NCBI RefSeq assembly: GCF_900101605.1
Contig: NZ_FMUR01000003.1
Coordinates: forward strand, 62,001-126,000
Direction of reading: 5' to 3'
From: Butyrivibrio hungatei
GTDB lineage: Bacteria; Bacillota; Clostridia; Lachnospirales; Lachnospiraceae
DNA length: 64,000 nt
The position numbers were made by a program, and so were the translations under genes. Below, piece by piece: positions 36,890 to 44,502 of this stretch (the stretch's first letter is position 1; every line of letters starts with the position of its first letter). The notes under the pieces are model-generated. The model made no database searches. It saw only the letters and a list, made by a program, of their open reading frames with translations, and was not told where the DNA came from.

Positions 36890-38185
36890 TTACACCGTAT
36901 TGTCTTTTATCAGATTAAAAATGTCCGTTTCTTCGCCCGTATTGACATCTACGGAATATACCCTGACTTCTCTTCTCTTATAAGCCATACGCCATCCCAT
37001 ATCGTCTTCTCTGGCTCTTTCAAGGATATTTCGCATTATGTATATCTTTCCGTCAATATACTCCATTATCTCAGGATCTTCCACGATCGCTCCGGTATCG
37101 GTATCCTTGACCTGTCCGTATTTTTCCTTTGAATCGACTATATGCTTCTCGCAATTCTTATCGTACCATATAAGATGCCCAAGCTTATCATACGTAACAT
37201 AAAAAGGTCGTCCCTTAACTTCGGAATTCATCTTTCCGTCGCTTGCAACGGTAAAAGCTGTCGGGTCAGCTCCTTCCTGGTTATTCAGGTTCATATCACG
37301 CGTTCTTTCACATGAAAGAGATTCCTCTTTACCCAGAGTTGCGGAAATAAAGTAAACTTCCGTAAGCTCATTCTTTGCTCCCGAATAATAATTCAATGTA
37401 AAAAATACCTTTTGATGTTCCTCATCCACGGTCAGCTGATGAAAATCATAATAATCTCCGCCTTTTTCACTCTCGGGAAGGTATCCGAGGAACACTGACT
37501 TATTGTCAGAAAGATCATACTCCCAAAATCTGTACTCATCCGTTCCGCCGTAATCCGGCTCAGTTACATAAAAAACTTTATCGCCCTCGCAGGCAACACA
37601 CTCTTTTACATTCTCAATGACAAATTCGCTTCCTTCGCCCGAATGTATTGAAAGATTTGTCCCTCCGTCACTGTAAATACTTGTGACAAGCGTTTTTCCT
37701 TCTTTGTCAACAGCACTTATGCTGTCCGATTTGATAAAACCTTCTTCGTAATTATTTGCAAGATCGTAGCAGATTGCCTTGCCCTTCATATCTCCGTCTT
37801 CTTTTTTGAAATAGTTTGTATAAAGCTTTCCGTCCATTACAAATATATTTCCGAATGTTGCTTTTTCCCCGACTTTCAATGCCTTCTTGTTTTTGGGGTC
37901 ATAGGACATAAGCACATTATCGCCGTAATCATATGGTGCAAATTCTCCAAACCATGATGCACTCTCAAGGTTCGTTTCAGATGGAGCATGGAAATAAATC
38001 TTATCATCCACTTTCACAAAAAAGTGGCCGTTATTCTCGAGCGCCTCTTCTCCCGGCTGCTCAACTGTCTCGATTGTAAGTTCTACATCATCTTCTTCGT
38101 CTGTAACAGGCAATGGTGCAGCACAACTCATAAATAGTAAACTACTCCCCGTCATAAGTGCTGTCGCAAATATTTTTCCTTTCAT
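36890..38185 (-). CDS. Hypothetical lipoprotein, propeller-like (DUF5050-like)
   Basis: 431 residues. Signal peptide with lipobox Phe-Met-Ser-Cys at ~residue 21, an acidic linker, then repeated strand-turn units such as FFVKVDDKIYFHAP, IFVMDGKLYTNYF, ACEGDKVFYVTEPDY, VFFTLNYYSG and IMEYIDGKIYIMRN. These look like blades of a beta-propeller of the DUF5050/prolow-density-receptor-like type found in Firmicute lipoproteins. No catalytic residues recognised. It heads the sensory operon, 57 bases before the membrane-anchored sensor. ATG 38185 with GAGGAG upstream. Confidence 0.7.
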   Translation of the reverse strand: MKGKIFATALMTGSSLLFMSCAAPLPVTDEEDDVELTIETVEQPGEEALENNGHFFVKVDDKIYFHAPSETNLESASWFGEFAPYDYGDNVLMSYDPKNKKALKVGEKATFGNIFVMDGKLYTNYFKKEDGDMKGKAICYDLANNYEEGFIKSDSISAVDKEGKTLVTSIYSDGGTNLSIHSGEGSEFVIENVKECVACEGDKVFYVTEPDYGGTDEYRFWEYDLSDNKSVFLGYLPESEKGGDYYDFHQLTVDEEHQKVFFTLNYYSGAKNELTEVYFISATLGKEESLSCERTRDMNLNNQEGADPTAFTVASDGKMNSEVKGRPFYVTYDKLGHLIWYDKNCEKHIVDSKEKYGQVKDTDTGAIVEDPEIMEYIDGKIYIMRNILERAREDDMGWRMAYKRREVRVYSVDVNTGEETDIFNLIKDNTV

Positions 38186-38219
38186 CGCTATATTGTTACT
38201 CCTCGTACTTAAAATTAAT

Positions 38220-38233
38220 AGAAAGCGCTTACA
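38220..38233 (-). promoter_or_regulatory. cre-like catabolite operator
   Basis: On the minus strand TGTAAGCGCTTTCT matches the Gram-positive catabolite-responsive consensus TGWAANCGNTNWCA at 13 of 14 positions. It lies 35 bases upstream of the first gene of the sugar-sensing operon. CcpA or another LacI-family repressor would be the reader; this is inferred. Confidence 0.65.
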
Positions 38234-38304
38234 TCTAGATGCTAAGTGACATTCTACTCATTTTGTTAATCAGTTGCAATACAATGTTAAAAATGTCCTT
38301 AACA

Positions 38305-38333
38305 AAAATAAACGCCCGATTGCTCGGACGTTT
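38305..38333 (-). terminator. Terminator of the feo operon
   Basis: AAACG-C-CCG (38310-38318) pairs with CGG-A-CGTTT (38325-38333), one mismatch. On the minus strand it is followed by TATTTTTG. It lies 66 bases after the stop of the last feo gene. Confidence 0.75.
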
Positions 38334-38398
38334 GTCAATTTGCACAATATTATAAATATTATTCCAAGAAACCATCTGGCATTTGGCCGACTCACGCA

Positions 38399-38548
38399 TC
38401 ACAGATGCTTGTGATTACAGGCTTTGCGGCAGTTTCCCGCAGAAGGACAGCCGATACAATGAGTGCCTTTCTTTTTTTCTTTATAAATGTAACCGATTGC
38501 TAAACCTAATATCAAAACAAGTGCAAAAAATGCTATTATATTTACCAT
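38399..38548 (-). CDS. FeoB-associated Cys-rich membrane protein, 49 residues
   Basis: Small protein with one N-terminal membrane helix (IIAFFALVLILGLAIGYIY), a Lys-rich turn and four cysteines C31, C34, C40 and C44 in the pattern CxxC-x5-CxxxC, followed by His residues. This is the layout of the small Cys-rich proteins commonly encoded just after feoB in Firmicutes, thought to help iron(II) transport or reduction. ATG 38548, 27 bases after the feoB stop; stop at 38399. Confidence 0.85.
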   Translation of the reverse strand: MVNIIAFFALVLILGLAIGYIYKEKKKGTHCIGCPSAGNCRKACNHKHL

Positions 38549-38575
38549 AATTTATATCTCCAAAAAATATATTCC

Positions 38576-40567
38576 TTATCCGATTCTAAATTCAACCGGC
38601 ATTTCTTTTTTATTTCTCTTTATCAGATAAATTATAATTCCCGCAAATGCCGCGATCGCGATCAGTCCGTAAATGAATCCTTCACCGACTTTCCCTGTTG
38701 TAAAAAGAGTTCCGAGCTGATATACCGAAAATCCTACCGTAAATCCAGTCGCAAGCTGAAAACATATCGCTCCCCAGAACCACTTTTTTGACTTCATCTC
38801 GGAATTCATCGCTCCGAGAGCCGCAAAACAAGGCGGTGTATAAAGATTAAACATCAAAAATGCAAGCGCCGCAACTCTTGTTATTCCCATCACTGCAGCA
38901 ACCGCATTGCCTTCACCTATAAGCTCAAGCTCTTCCGTGTCTATGAGATTAGAAACCGCAAATACAGTGGCAATGGTACCTACGACATTTTCTTTTGCAA
39001 TAAAACCTGAAATAGCCGCTGCCGCAAGCTGCCAGCTTATGATGCCGACAACAGGAAACAGAATATATGCAAACGGTCCTGCAATCCCCGCAAGAATCGA
39101 AGTGTTTTCCATACCCTCTTCTACAGGCTGCAACCTGAAGTTAAAGGTCTGCATGATCTGAACCGCAGTATTACAAACAAGTATAACGGTACCCGCCTTT
39201 ATAATGTATGACTTACCTCTTTCAAGCATTGACTTAAGCGCAAATACAAGACTTGGAACTTTGTAGTCCGGAAGTTCGATGATAAAAAAGCTCTTCCTAT
39301 GCTTCGTTGTCGTGATTGCCCTGATGATCAGCGCACCAAGAAGGATAAGCAAAATACCTCCGATATAGCATATAAAGCTGACCCACTTTGATTTAGGGAA
39401 AAAAGCTCCCGCAAAAAGTGCTATAACAGGAAGCTTTGCTCCGCACGGCATAAATGTTGCAAGCATTGCTGTGGCACGTCTTTCTCTCTCATTTCTGATA
39501 GTACGACACGCCATAACAGCAGGAATACCGCATCCAGTGCCGATTATCATAGGAATTGCCGACTTTCCGGAAAGACCTACCTTTTTGAATATAGGATCGA
39601 GAACTACCGTTGCTCTTGCCATATATCCGCAATCTTCAAGAAGTGCGATAAGAAAATACATTACCATTACAAGCGGAAGGAATCCAACCACCGCTCCGAC
39701 ACCACCAATGATGCCATCCACGATAAGTGCATAAAGAAGCGGATCTGCATCTGCCATCGCTTCTCCGACCACACCCTTAAAATCATCTATAAGTCCTGCA
39801 AGAATGTCTGCAAGCCACGTTCCGAGCGTTGTCTGTGATATATAAAATACAAACCACATGATCACGGCAAAAATAAGTATGCCTATTGCCGGATGCAAGA
39901 TGACATTGTCTATCGCATCGGTGAAACTACACTCTTTCGAATTGTCACTGCGACTCTCGACTTCATTTACTATATTATTTACGAATTCAAAACGCTCTCT
40001 GTCCGCGGCTTCAACTGCTGCCTTATCATCAAGATTGACATCTCCCTGGCTGTAAGGCTCCTTCTGCTCTGCACCCGCTAGTGACATCGCGGTTTTGATA
40101 ACTTCTTTAAGCCCCGTTTCCGAAGTCGCTATCGTCTTTATTACAGGACATCCGAGTTTTTCCGATAAAAGTTTTTCGTCTATTCCGTTACCTTTTTTAT
40201 CACTGGCATCATTCTTATTAAGTGCTACAACAACAGGGATTCCCAGTTCCAAAAGCTGTGTTGTAAAGAAAAGGCTTCTGCTTAAGTTTGTTGAATCAAC
40301 TATATTGATGATCACATCGGGATGTTCATTTTTTACATAAACACTCGTGACACTCTCTTCAGAAGTAAACGGCGACATGGAATATGCGCCGGGTAGATCG
40401 ACGGCTATAAGTTCCTTGTCACCGTCATAGTAGTTTCTCTTAATAACACTTTCTTTCTTATCAACAGTAACCCCTGCCCAGTTGCCTATTTTCTCGCTTC
40501 TTCCCGTCAAAGCGTTAAACATTGTCGTCTTTCCGCTGTTGGGGTTTCCCGCCAGTGCGATTCTCAT
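38576..40567 (-). CDS. feoB: Ferrous iron transport protein B
   Basis: 663 residues. N-terminal cytoplasmic G domain: G1 GNPNSGKTT (7-15), switch I AGVTVD, G3 VDLPGAYS, G4 ALNKND. A helical guanine-dissociation-like region follows, then a membrane domain with two gate (nucleoside-recognition) repeats: GFLPLVMVMYFLIALLEDCGYMAR with IGTGCGIPAVMACRTI, and a second half ending PPCFAALGAMNSE. Imports iron(II) under GTP control. Shorter than the 773-residue E. coli protein but normal for Firmicutes. ATG 40567 with GGAGGAAC. Cotranscribed with feoA upstream and the Cys-rich protein downstream. Confidence 0.95.
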   Translation of the reverse strand: MRIALAGNPNSGKTTMFNALTGRSEKIGNWAGVTVDKKESVIKRNYYDGDKELIAVDLPGAYSMSPFTSEESVTSVYVKNEHPDVIINIVDSTNLSRSLFFTTQLLELGIPVVVALNKNDASDKKGNGIDEKLLSEKLGCPVIKTIATSETGLKEVIKTAMSLAGAEQKEPYSQGDVNLDDKAAVEAADRERFEFVNNIVNEVESRSDNSKECSFTDAIDNVILHPAIGILIFAVIMWFVFYISQTTLGTWLADILAGLIDDFKGVVGEAMADADPLLYALIVDGIIGGVGAVVGFLPLVMVMYFLIALLEDCGYMARATVVLDPIFKKVGLSGKSAIPMIIGTGCGIPAVMACRTIRNERERRATAMLATFMPCGAKLPVIALFAGAFFPKSKWVSFICYIGGILLILLGALIIRAITTTKHRKSFFIIELPDYKVPSLVFALKSMLERGKSYIIKAGTVILVCNTAVQIMQTFNFRLQPVEEGMENTSILAGIAGPFAYILFPVVGIISWQLAAAAISGFIAKENVVGTIATVFAVSNLIDTEELELIGEGNAVAAVMGITRVAALAFLMFNLYTPPCFAALGAMNSEMKSKKWFWGAICFQLATGFTVGFSVYQLGTLFTTGKVGEGFIYGLIAIAAFAGIIIYLIKRNKKEMPVEFRIG

Positions 40568-40654
40568 TTCAGTTCCTCCAAAAAGCTAATAACGATACAG
40601 ATGTCAAAATCTTTTTTCATCTATATCAAAAATCCGAATAGTCCGTCAAATGTA

Positions 40655-40867
40655 TCAAATATTGATAGCATCCGCCAACTCAGGATCGATATTATATCTG
40701 GCATCCTTAATAGCGACTACCAGATTGCGCTTTTTGTTCACAACAGTAATCTTCTCTCCGCTATAGCATCCAAGTGAGAATAAAAAGCTCTTCATCTCAT
40801 CATCCCCATCTGTATTAACATCATTGATCAAATACTCTTTGCCGAGTTCTGCATTATTAAGTGTCAT
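40655..40867 (-). CDS. feoA: Ferrous iron transport protein A
   Basis: 70-residue SH3-like domain protein that supports FeoB. Typical features: a start resembling LGKEYLINDV, the central LFSLGCYSGEKITVVNKK (general G-x-x-G-x-x-I-x-V turn) and NLVVAIKDARYNIDPELADAI. ATG 40867 follows GGAGGCAT. First gene of feoA-feoB-small Cys-rich protein; its promoter and DtxR-like operator lie directly upstream. An 87-base gap separates it from feoB. Confidence 0.93.
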   Translation of the reverse strand: MTLNNAELGKEYLINDVNTDGDDEMKSFLFSLGCYSGEKITVVNKKRNLVVAIKDARYNIDPELADAINI

Positions 40868-40888
40868 ATATGCCTCCTATAAAAACAG

Positions 40889-40964
40889 GTTAGTAGCAGT
40901 CAACTGTAATTAGTCACTGCTAACTTCCCTACCATAGAATATTCTTATTAAGAATTATTGTCAA
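40889..40964 (-). promoter_or_regulatory. feoA promoter with DtxR-like operator
   Basis: On the minus strand TTGACA (40964-40959), a 17-base spacer and TATTCT (40941-40936). The spacer contains the palindrome ATTCTTA-T-TAAGAAT (40941-40955). Just downstream of the expected transcript start, GTTAG..GCAGT (40889-40900) faces ACTGCTAAC (40916-40924), half-sites of the same type as the two operators farther upstream. Iron-loaded DtxR bound here would block feo transcription. Confidence 0.65.
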
Positions 40965-41040
40965 TAGCCGAACCGAAATTTTATGGTATTTTACGCTTTT
41001 TTTACACGTATAAACACCCTTTTGAAAGAGCACAAGCGAA

Positions 41041-41124
41041 GAAAAAAGCCGCATTGGCAAGATGCGGCTTTTCAGGTAGGAGATTTCTTATGACTATGTA
41101 TGTCACGTGTTAGGTTATCTAACG
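41041..41124 (-). ncRNA. Candidate iron-responsive small RNA, about 84 nt
   Basis: Expected to start near 41124 from the promoter at 41131-41159 and to end at an intrinsic terminator: AAAAGCCGCAT / ATGCGGCTTTT (41044-41054, 41062-41072), 7-base loop, followed by TT on the minus strand. Between them lies a single-stranded C-rich stretch TCTCCTACC (41083-41075), complementary to a Shine-Dalgarno sequence, as in iron-sparing sRNAs such as FsrA. The transcript ends 77 bases before the feoA -35 box. Not matched to any known RNA family; it could instead be a terminated feoA leader. Confidence 0.5.
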
Positions 41125-41159
41125 ATGTTTATGTTAGCACCTGCTAACTATTCTGTCAA
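41109..41159 (-). promoter_or_regulatory. Promoter bracketed by two DtxR-like palindromes
   Basis: On the minus strand TTGACA (41159-41154), 17-base spacer, TAACAT (41136-41131). Palindrome 1, GTTAGCACCTGCTAAC (41133-41148), fills the spacer. Palindrome 2, GTTAGGTTATCTAAC (41109-41123), sits at the expected transcript start. Both have the TTAG...CTAA layout of DtxR/IdeR sites. dtxR is the neighbouring gene. Confidence 0.65.
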
Positions 41160-41187
41160 CCCCATATAAATTTTTTTATCAAATCAG

Positions 41188-41216
41188 TTGTGTTCAATTC
41201 ATTCTTGTAGTATCCT
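41188..41216 (+). promoter_or_regulatory. Probable dtxR promoter
   Basis: TTGTGT (41188-41193), 17-base spacer, TATCCT (41211-41216), 30 bases upstream of the dtxR start. A modest match to consensus; the DtxR-like palindromes are 40-80 bases farther upstream. Confidence 0.45.
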
Positions 41217-41245
41217 TAAAAGCATAGAAAGTAGGTGAATAAACG

Positions 41246-41623
41246 ATGGCGTTACAAGAATCAGGCGAGATGTATCTCGAAACAATTTATGTTCTTTCAA
41301 AAACACATACAAATGTCAGATCTGTAGATATAGGTGAGGAATTAGGCTATTCAAGACCATCTGTCAGCCGTGCCATGCACCTGTTAAAAGACGAAGGCCT
41401 TGTCAAAATTGACGAGTATGGCTTTGTTAAACTGACAGAAGCAGGAACTATTCTTGCAAAACGTATCTATGAAAGACACACTGTCCTCACAAAGCTTTTT
41501 GTCGACCTTGGCGTGGATGAAAAGATTGCCACGGAAGATGCGTGTCGTATTGAGCATTACATCAGCGACGAATCCTTCGAAGCAATCAAGATCCATATGG
41601 CAAAACACTGCGACACTAATTAG
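41246..41623 (+). CDS. DtxR-family iron-dependent repressor, short form
   Basis: 125 residues: N-terminal winged helix (DIGEELGYSRPSVSRAMHLLKDEGLV) and C-terminal metal-binding dimerisation domain, without the SH3-like third domain. The likely metal ligands follow the DtxR/IdeR pattern rather than the manganese-type MntR pattern: M9 (SGEMYLE; MntR has Asp here), C100, E103 and H104 in ACRIEH, plus H78. The ancillary-site Glu is replaced by Thr82. This points to iron sensing, in keeping with the divergent feoAB genes. ATG 41246, weak site GTAGGTGA. Its 3' end overlaps the convergent MATE gene by eight bases. Confidence 0.9.
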   Translation: MALQESGEMYLETIYVLSKTHTNVRSVDIGEELGYSRPSVSRAMHLLKDEGLVKIDEYGFVKLTEAGTILAKRIYERHTVLTKLFVDLGVDEKIATEDACRIEHYISDESFEAIKIHMAKHCDTN

Positions 41624-42968
41624 AACGTCGGATTTCATGGATGTATGTTGCGATAAGAATTATATCAGCCATCATCCATGCTCCGATCTCTCCATAATAA
41701 ATCCCGCTGCATCCTATCACTTTTGTCAAAACAATCGCGCAGGAAACTCTCATCACAAGCTGTCCCATACTCGATATCATCGGAATCAGGGTATTACCAA
41801 TTCCCTGCAGTGATGCCCTCACAATGTAGAGTATATACAGAAGCGGATAAAAAAGTCCCAGGATTAGCAAATATTCTTTTCCATATTCAAATACTCTTTG
41901 TGAAATATTTTCTGCATCAACAAAAAGATGCATACTCTTTTCCCCAAAAAATATCATAATGAATGAACATACCAAAGCCGTGGCAACACCGAGAAGCAGG
42001 CTGACTCTTACGCCCTGCCTGATCCTGGTAAACTTTTTGGCACCATAGTTCTGCGAAACATACGCAACAACAGCCATTCCATAAGACGATGCCGCTATCT
42101 CCAACAGGGCATATATTTTCCCTGCGATCGTATATCCGGTCAAAAAATCAATATCATATCTGTTGACATTGCTTATTACGATCAGGCCACCGACTGCGGT
42201 AATAACACTCTGCAAAGCCATCGGAAGTCCCACTGTGAGCAGCTTTTTATATGTGCCACCTTCCTCAAACACTTCTTCTTTTTCCGCTTCTTTCTGTTCC
42301 CCGAAAGTTACGGTATGATTTTTATGTAAGTGATATCCGCAAATGATCATTACGACGCATTCCGACATAACGGTTCCAAGCGCAGCTCCCGCTATCCCAA
42401 GCTTGATCACGCAAATAAAAACATAATCAAAAACAATATTGCAAAGTGATGATACCGTCATTGCCGCAAGCGGAATCCGGCTGTTTCCGCAGCTTCTGAG
42501 AGTTGCTGCAAAAAACTGATAGAAAACCAAAAACGGAATTCCCATAAAGATAATATCTACATATGTTTTGGCATTATCAAATACTTCATCCTTTGTTCCG
42601 ATAACCGAAAGCAGAACTCCCGAACCCGCGGTCAAAACAATGACAAAAGCTATGGCTATGACAATACAGATAAGGCGTGCCTTTTTATAGTAATGCTTAA
42701 AAGCCTTCTCATTTTTTTCACCATACTTATTTCCCAAAAGTACCGAGAATCCCTGAATAAGCCCGATCAAAAATCCATTCACCAAAAATATCAGCCAATC
42801 GGTTCCTCCGATTGCCGCCAAGCCCATCGGACCTATCTTTTTCCCGATAATGATGCTGTCAACAACTGTATATAGTTGCTGAAAAACATTTCCGAGCATC
42901 ATGGACGCCGCGAACGAAAAAATAAGATTAAACGGTCTGCCTTTTGTCAAGTCTTTGTCTTTTGTCAT
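41616..42968 (-). CDS. MATE-family efflux transporter
   Basis: About 450 residues and twelve predicted membrane helices in two homologous halves. Typical MATE start (DLTKGRPFNLIFSFAASMMLGNVFQQLYTVVDSIIIGK) and second-half motifs (GLPMALQSVITAVGGLIV, SQNYGAKKFTRIRQGV). Exports drugs or metabolites in exchange for Na+ or H+. The frame extends 39 codons further to 43085, but ATG 42968 with GCAGGAGAG upstream is at the family's usual N-terminus. The stop overlaps that of dtxR on the opposite strand, with no terminator between them. Confidence 0.92.
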   Translation of the reverse strand: MTKDKDLTKGRPFNLIFSFAASMMLGNVFQQLYTVVDSIIIGKKIGPMGLAAIGGTDWLIFLVNGFLIGLIQGFSVLLGNKYGEKNEKAFKHYYKKARLICIVIAIAFVIVLTAGSGVLLSVIGTKDEVFDNAKTYVDIIFMGIPFLVFYQFFAATLRSCGNSRIPLAAMTVSSLCNIVFDYVFICVIKLGIAGAALGTVMSECVVMIICGYHLHKNHTVTFGEQKEAEKEEVFEEGGTYKKLLTVGLPMALQSVITAVGGLIVISNVNRYDIDFLTGYTIAGKIYALLEIAASSYGMAVVAYVSQNYGAKKFTRIRQGVRVSLLLGVATALVCSFIMIFFGEKSMHLFVDAENISQRVFEYGKEYLLILGLFYPLLYILYIVRASLQGIGNTLIPMISSMGQLVMRVSCAIVLTKVIGCSGIYYGEIGAWMMADIILIATYIHEIRRSN

Positions 42969-43103
42969 AACTCTCCTGCCTTCATTTATATTTGTTCTTC
43001 TTATAAGCTTTCGCCCACTTTGATATTTCTTTTTTCTTGGCGTAATTTTTGGTATTCTCACTGCCAAGATTCTTATAAAGTTCATATTATCACGATTACT
43101 ATA

Positions 43104-43625
43104 TTATTTTCGTGACATTTCAAAGAACTCAATAATCTGTTTCACCGACACAGGATAAAAGTTATTTGCATCCACTCCGACATCATACCTGAGCACACCT
43201 TCGTTCCTGTTCTGCTCGTTATAATCCATTCTCGCATGTATGTGCCCATGTAGCTGAATACTTCCGCTGTTTTTCTTGGGCCATGACAGCATAGGATAAT
43301 GCATAAGTGCGAAATATCTTCCATTAAGTGAAACCGTCATGAAATCTTTTATGTCTTCAAATAATGCTGGATCATATTTTTTATCATGATTCCCATTTAT
43401 AAGATATTTCTTGCCCTTCATTCTAGCTATAACACTGTTGGCTTGATCGACACTCATATGGTGGCAAATATCTCCTAGAATATAGACAGTATCATCCTTA
43501 CCGACAACTGCATTGTAGTTTGTAAGTAGTATCCAGTTCATATCTTCTACAGATTCAAAAGGTCTGTTCTGCATGGTTATGATGCCTTTATGCCCCATAT
43601 GTAAATCACTTGTAAAATATATCAT
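43104..43625 (-). CDS. Calcineurin-like metallophosphoesterase
   Basis: 173-residue complete phosphoesterase domain: DLHMGH (first metal pair), GDICHH, NGNHD, then LMHYP and HGHIHAR. Two-metal hydrolase of phosphodiesters or phosphomonoesters; substrate unknown. The small size matches the YfcE/MPE-like bacterial group. ATG 43625, AAAGGGGCG upstream. Ten bases downstream of the phosphatase remnant, so it may be read from the toxin-antitoxin promoter as well as its own. Confidence 0.88.
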   Translation of the reverse strand: MIYFTSDLHMGHKGIITMQNRPFESVEDMNWILLTNYNAVVGKDDTVYILGDICHHMSVDQANSVIARMKGKKYLINGNHDKKYDPALFEDIKDFMTVSLNGRYFALMHYPMLSWPKKNSGSIQLHGHIHARMDYNEQNRNEGVLRYDVGVDANNFYPVSVKQIIEFFEMSRK

Positions 43626-43635
43626 TGGCGCCCCT

Positions 43636-43848
43636 TTACACTTCTATCTTCTCAAACTCCCTCGATACCGAATCAATCACTACCATCGCAGATTCGCCAA
43701 TTTGCCTTCCGTCCCGATAAGTAGAAAACACATCTGTCGAGATGAATCCATTTTCCTCATATATCTTATCAACAGGAGTATGCCCTACAACCTGCGTATA
43801 CATTTCTTTTCTGAAAGCATCAATATTCCTCTCATAAATTCTTTTCAT
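43636..43848 (-). pseudogene. 3' remnant of a second metallophosphoesterase gene
   Basis: Frame of 70 codons from ATG 43848 ending at 43636. VVGHTPVDKIYEENGFISTD, then a DGRQIGESAMVVID segment, is the C-terminal end of a serine/threonine-phosphatase-type metallophosphoesterase (GHTP histidine block). The upstream metal-binding blocks are missing; in their place is the toxin gene, overlapping by 17 bases. No good ribosome binding site. Most simply a gene cut off when the toxin-antitoxin locus arrived; a short functional protein is not excluded. Confidence 0.65.
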
Positions 43849-44371
43849 AATCTTTACATATCTCTTCCAGCTTTTTAAAATCCAAAGCAGTTTTAACGTA
43901 GCCAACTTCTTCATTAGCAGCTTTTTGTTTATACAAAAGTCTTGCATTATTAGTAATTTTTGAAGCATTCTTACGTATAAATATTGCTTCAGCCTGAACT
44001 AGTGCCTTATAATCCTTATCTTCTTCATTTTCAAGGTCATACAAAATTAGTTCACTCTCAGGAACAGGAATCATATGACTAATCCTTAAAGTCCCCTTTA
44101 ATTCCCTGACACCATTATTCTTTTCAATCATACGGATTATCGGAACAATGCTCTTCCTTATTACCCTATTTCCACCAGCCATCTGATAATCAGTATCCTT
44201 TGGCGATGACATTGGCACAAAATACTTATAACCATTCATCTCTAGAACTGTTCCTATATATTTTCTTGTATGAATCCTATTCTCCACTTTATTTGAATAT
44301 ACGTTTGGTTCTATTATTCTCAAATAATCTATATACTCATCCGTCACACTATAAATCTTAAAATTGTCCAT
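43832..44371 (-). CDS. toxN: Type III toxin-antitoxin system toxin, ToxN/AbiQ family endoribonuclease
   Basis: 179 residues, the family's usual size. N-terminal pattern FKIYSVTDEYIDYLR, VYSNK (Y25), RKYIG (36-40) and FVPMSSPK (51-58, with S55, S56 and K58 at the catalytic positions described for ToxN), followed by the SIVPIIRMI and RISHMIPVP segments. Such toxins cut AU-rich RNA and are held inactive by the small RNA pieces they excise from their own antitoxin transcript. ATG 44371 follows TGAGGTAAT. Upstream lie a terminator, two 39-base repeats and a consensus promoter, the full type III layout. These systems stabilise DNA or abort phage infection. Confidence 0.92.
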   Translation of the reverse strand: MDNFKIYSVTDEYIDYLRIIEPNVYSNKVENRIHTRKYIGTVLEMNGYKYFVPMSSPKDTDYQMAGGNRVIRKSIVPIIRMIEKNNGVRELKGTLRISHMIPVPESELILYDLENEEDKDYKALVQAEAIFIRKNASKITNNARLLYKQKAANEEVGYVKTALDFKKLEEICKDYEKNL

Positions 44372-44381
44372 ATTACCTCAC

Positions 44382-44413
44382 AAAAATAAGAGGACTGCAA
44401 CAACAGTCCTCTT
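44382..44413 (-). terminator. Terminator between antitoxin RNA and toxin gene
   Basis: Perfect 10-bp stem AAGAGGACTG (44388-44397) / CAGTCCTCTT (44404-44413), 6-base loop, followed on the minus strand by ATTTTTG. It ends 10 bases before the toxin start. In known type III systems this terminator sets the excess of antitoxin over toxin mRNA. Confidence 0.92.
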
Positions 44414-44415
44414 AG

Positions 44416-44494
44416 AGTTTAAGCTTTCCCACTTATATGGTAGGGACTCACCCGAGTTTAAACTTCTCCACTTATATGGCAGGAGCTCTCCCGA
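44416..44494 (-). repeat. Two 39-nt tandem repeats of the antitoxin
   Basis: Unit 1 spans 44493-44455 and unit 2 44454-44416 (minus strand). They agree at 32 of 39 positions and share CGGG at the start, CCATATAAGTGG in the middle and TTAAACT at the end. Positions 9-12 and 25-28 are CTCC/GGAG in unit 1 and TCCC/GGGA in unit 2: paired changes that keep the stem. Confidence 0.9.
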
Positions 44495-44502
44495 TTAATT
44501 GT

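Larger units (their letters stand above)
44382..44496 (-). ncRNA. toxI: Type III antitoxin RNA
   Basis: Transcript expected from about 44496 to the terminator at 44382. It carries two tandem 39-nt units. By analogy with ToxI and CptI, the toxin cuts the transcript into single-unit pseudoknot RNAs that wrap around it. It is transcribed on the same strand as the toxin and directly upstream. The number of units (two) is low but matches the lower end of known families. Confidence 0.85.

Noticed and set aside
41090..41113. Eight-codon plus-strand leader peptide frame after GGTAGGAG
   Set aside because: No plus-strand promoter is visible upstream, and the same bases are better explained as the C-rich loop of the minus-strand RNA. 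Conservation would be needed to revive it.
42969..43085. 39-codon N-terminal extension of the MATE transporter
   Set aside because: The family starts at ATG 42968, which has its own GCAGGAG site; the extension is basic, unconserved in type and lacks a ribosome binding site.
44416..44494. Possible minimal CRISPR array (direct repeats about 39 bases)
   Set aside because: The two units are adjacent with no spacer, differ at seven positions in a paired way, and sit between a promoter and a toxin gene; no cas genes are present.
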